Positions 61,928 to 64,000 of a DNA stretch of 64,000 bases are shown here, one piece after another. The stretch comes from an uncultured Lachnospiraceae bacterium (lineage in GTDB: Bacteria; Bacillota; Clostridia; Lachnospirales; Lachnospiraceae), in contig CAJUKA010000005.1 in assembly GCA_910586585.1 (NCBI GenBank), positions 1-64,000 of the forward strand, written 5' to 3'. The notes beneath the pieces are model-generated. The model ran no database searches. It had not been told where the DNA came from and was given only the letters and a program-made list of their open reading frames with translations. Position 1 is the stretch's first letter, and each line of letters opens with the position of its first letter. Position numbers and translations under genes: made by a program.

Positions 61928-63328
61928 ATGAAAACAAGAAAAGGTTATAAAACGTACCCATTAACTGCTGCACAGAAATATCACTTTTATTATTCGCAGT
62001 ATTGTCCAGGACAGGAAATTTTGAATGTTGGCAGCAGCCTTACCATAGAGTTTGAGCTGAATGTTGACGAACTGAGAAAAGCAATTTATAAAGCGTATGA
62101 CCGTTGTGAATCAATGCGTGCGCGTCTGGTATATGATGAGAAAGAAAAAGAGTGGTACCAATATATTGTTGACAAGGAAGATCGTGAGATTGAATTTGTC
62201 GATTTTTCGGGTCAGACAATGGAAGAGGCAGAGGCGCAGATGACGGCATGGACACGTGTCCCATTTGGGCAGGATGCTCCAATGAACAAGGTTGTCATCA
62301 TTAAAACTCCAGATGGGTTCGAGGGAATGTATCTGGTGGGAGATCACAGATTCCTCGATGCACAGTCACTGATTGGCTTTATGAAAGACGTGATAGAGTT
62401 ATACTGCAATGCGAACTTTGAAAACGTGCCATATCCAGCAGATACACGCTCTTATATTGAGCAGATTCAAAAGGATTTTGCGTATGAAGCAGGCAGCAAA
62501 GCACAGGCAAGAGACAGAGAATATTTCCATCAATTAATAGGAAAATCCGAACCGATATATAATGGTATCGAGGGCAAGAAAAAGCTTGATGAGGCAAGAA
62601 GAGCCACAGGCAATCCCAATCTTAGGGCAGCGCCTACAGGTTCTGACAGCTTTGCAGCTGCTATTGATGTTTTCCATTTGGAGGAGGAGCCAACAAAGAG
62701 GCTTATGACCTTCTGTGAGGAACAGCATATTTCATTGCAGTGTCTATTGATTATGGGTATTCGGACATATCTGCAGAAAATGAACAGTTGTGATGATGTT
62801 TCTATGATGGTTGCTTATGCGCGCAGAGCGACATTATTAGAAAAGAAATCTGGTGGTACGCGAATTCATAGTTTTCCATTTAGAACCATTATTCCAGAGG
62901 ACAAAAGCTTTCTGGATGGAATTTTGGAAATCAGAGACAGGCAGAACGAGATTTTCCGATATGTCAATTTTGACCCGGTAGAATGCATGAATTATAAGCG
63001 TGAGCTGTATAATCCGCCAAGAGGAATGGGATATGAGACAGTAGCGCTCACATATCAGCCTGCTACGTTGAGAGAAAAAGGGCTTGTTGATTTGGGAGAG
63101 ATCCGATACAAGACACAGAGATATGGAAATGGTTATTATGCAGACGGTCTTTATCTTACTGTAATGCACAGACCAGAAGATAACGGGTTAGACTTTAGTT
63201 TTGAGCATCAAGTGAAAGCATACAGCAAGGAAGCATTGGAGCTGTTTTATTACTACATGTGCAAAGTGATGTTCAAAGGAATTGAGAACCCGAATCTCAA
63301 GATTGGTGATGTGATTAAATTGATATAA
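61928..63328 (+). CDS. Stand-alone condensation-domain-like enzyme
   Basis: About 466 residues from ATG 61928, chosen for AGAGG upstream; ATG 61907 has none. It resembles nonribosomal-peptide condensation or acyltransferase domains: the N-terminal YPLTAAQKYHFYYSQY and, at the catalytic site, DHRFLDA (H140, D144) in place of HHxxxDG, so the first histidine is replaced and the glycine is alanine. It is followed by an acyl carrier protein and an AMP-forming ligase, so it probably joins a carrier-bound acyl group to an amine or alcohol. The product is unknown. Confidence 0.75.
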   Translation: MKTRKGYKTYPLTAAQKYHFYYSQYCPGQEILNVGSSLTIEFELNVDELRKAIYKAYDRCESMRARLVYDEKEKEWYQYIVDKEDREIEFVDFSGQTMEEAEAQMTAWTRVPFGQDAPMNKVVIIKTPDGFEGMYLVGDHRFLDAQSLIGFMKDVIELYCNANFENVPYPADTRSYIEQIQKDFAYEAGSKAQARDREYFHQLIGKSEPIYNGIEGKKKLDEARRATGNPNLRAAPTGSDSFAAAIDVFHLEEEPTKRLMTFCEEQHISLQCLLIMGIRTYLQKMNSCDDVSMMVAYARRATLLEKKSGGTRIHSFPFRTIIPEDKSFLDGILEIRDRQNEIFRYVNFDPVECMNYKRELYNPPRGMGYETVALTYQPATLREKGLVDLGEIRYKTQRYGNGYYADGLYLTVMHRPEDNGLDFSFEHQVKAYSKEALELFYYYMCKVMFKGIENPNLKIGDVIKLI

Positions 63329-63413
63329 GCAAAGTACTTTGGTGAAATGAGTTACACTATCGCAATTTTCTGACAAGGGAAAATTGGAAAAAACAGAAAG
63401 GTAGGGAACGGAA

Positions 63414-63641
63414 ATGTTTGAGAAATTAGCAGAAATGATAACAAATTATGTAGAGGTAAAGAAAGAGGATATCAAACCGGAGTCTCGGTTTATGGAAGAT
63501 TTGGGATTTAGTTCGTTTGATTTTATGAGTATGCTTGGCGAGATCGAGGGAGATCTTGATGTGGAAATTGATTTAGAGGAAGCTGCCAATATTAGAACAG
63601 TACAAGAAGCAGCAGATTATCTGGAGAAGCTTTCCAACTAA
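63414..63641 (+). CDS. Acyl/peptidyl carrier protein
   Basis: A 75-residue acidic four-helix carrier. The 4'-phosphopantetheine site is DLGFSSFDF, with S34 as the attachment serine; the usual Asp before it is Ser33. Acidic helix II (MLGEIEGDLDVEIDLEEAAN) is typical. It sits between the condensation enzyme and the ligase with spaces of 85 and 19 bases, so it is the likely shared carrier of this pathway rather than the fatty-acid ACP. Confidence 0.92.
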   Translation: MFEKLAEMITNYVEVKKEDIKPESRFMEDLGFSSFDFMSMLGEIEGDLDVEIDLEEAANIRTVQEAADYLEKLSN

Positions 63642-63660
63642 GAAAGGGCATGGTAAGGGT

Positions 63661-64000
63661 ATGAATGAATTGCACAGCAATATACGCGAGTTGCTTGTAG
63701 CGGCAGAGAAGGAGTTTGGCGCGCAGGATGCTTTTCGCTACAAAGTCAAAGAGGATGATGGGAGCGGAAAAAAGGCAGTAAAAGTAGAAAATAAAACATA
63801 TACACAGCTTAAAAAGGATACGGAATGTTTTTCGGCAGCGCTAAAAGAGCTGGGAGAACAGGGAAAGCACATTGCAGTGATTGGAACAACCTCTTACTCA
63901 TGGGTGGTTTCTTATCTTGGCATCGTCAACAGCGGAAGTGTAGCAGTACCGCTTGATGCGCTTCTTCCGGCAGAAGATTTGTGTGAGCTTCTTGACCGTG
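63661..64000 (+). CDS. AMP-forming acyl ligase, cut by the window end
   Basis: Open frame from ATG 63661 (AAGGG upstream) to the window edge, 113 codons without a stop. The visible N-terminus (TYTQLKKDTECFSAALKEL, IAVIGTTSYSWVVSYLGI, GSVAVPLDALLPAEDL) is typical of acyl-CoA synthetases and adenylation enzymes. It probably activates an acid with ATP and loads it onto the adjacent carrier protein. The catalytic core lies outside the window. Confidence 0.85.
   Translation, partial: MNELHSNIRELLVAAEKEFGAQDAFRYKVKEDDGSGKKAVKVENKTYTQLKKDTECFSAALKELGEQGKHIAVIGTTSYSWVVSYLGIVNSGSVAVPLDALLPAEDLCELLDR

Overview
The window reads as a chromosomal stretch of a low-GC, anaerobic Firmicute, most likely a gut Lachnospiraceae (Clostridia). 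Supporting signs are AGGAGG-type ribosome sites, a contiguous hydE-hydG-hydF cluster, several radical-SAM and ferredoxin proteins, a BspA-type leucine-rich-repeat protein, a T/E-rich cell-surface protein, and remnants of Tn916/Tn1549-like integrative elements. No rRNA, tRNA, CRISPR array or replication origin was seen. The genus cannot be named from the sequence alone.

Layout. 1-2600: accessory debris (a 5'-truncated PD-(D/E)XK nuclease-like gene, a broken DEDD exonuclease) and an AbiE-like toxin-antitoxin pair. 2.6-7.8 kb: a 1722-residue secreted surface protein. 7.9-14.05 kb: a complete type I restriction-modification operon (hsdR-hsdM-hsdS), ending directly on the tail of a destroyed SMI1/KNR4 gene. 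14.2-26 kb: SUKH-type (SMI1/KNR4 and Syd-like) and unrecognised small proteins, a ferredoxin/NapH-like pair, dus, a 1348-residue LRR protein, and an Fe-S aldo/keto reductase. 26-31 kb: a secreted SGNH hydrolase, then a PocR-domain hybrid histidine kinase with a partner response regulator. 31.3-35.8 kb: hydE, hydG and hydF, the [FeFe]-hydrogenase maturases, then a Nudix hydrolase. 35.75-38.5 kb: a radical SAM protein, a probable vitamin B6 ECF S-component with a pyridoxamine kinase, and a ferritin-like protein. 39.2-44.3 kb: a Bce-type two-component system plus ABC transporter (peptide antibiotic sensing and resistance). 44.3-49.2 kb: a decayed mobile-element region with sigma-like genes, an ECF sigma/anti-sigma pair, a DnaC/IstB-like fragment, a serine-recombinase fragment and a type I toxin-antitoxin locus. 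49.2-59.5 kb: core metabolism (a TtcA-LarE fusion, tcdA, a DUF815 ATPase, a Na/Pi symporter, an acyltransferase-like membrane protein, a MATE pump, metF, an M14 cell-wall peptidase). 59.5-64 kb: a TetR repressor facing an operon with an SCP2 protein, an alpha/beta hydrolase, a stand-alone condensation-domain enzyme, an acyl carrier protein and an AMP-forming ligase cut by the window end.

The strongest unexplained structure is a 155-bp element in three copies (15350-15504 inverted; 48140-48294; 48994-49148). It has 14-bp terminal inverted repeats, and two copies have perfect 8-bp target duplications, so it behaves like a recently mobile MITE. Two copies bracket the type I toxin-antitoxin locus. 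The best candidate for an undescribed pathway is the C-domain/ACP/ligase cluster at the right edge, which has two matching TetR-type operators over its promoter. Other points are the TtcA-LarE fusion and a hairpin placed immediately before the Shine-Dalgarno sequence of two unrelated genes.
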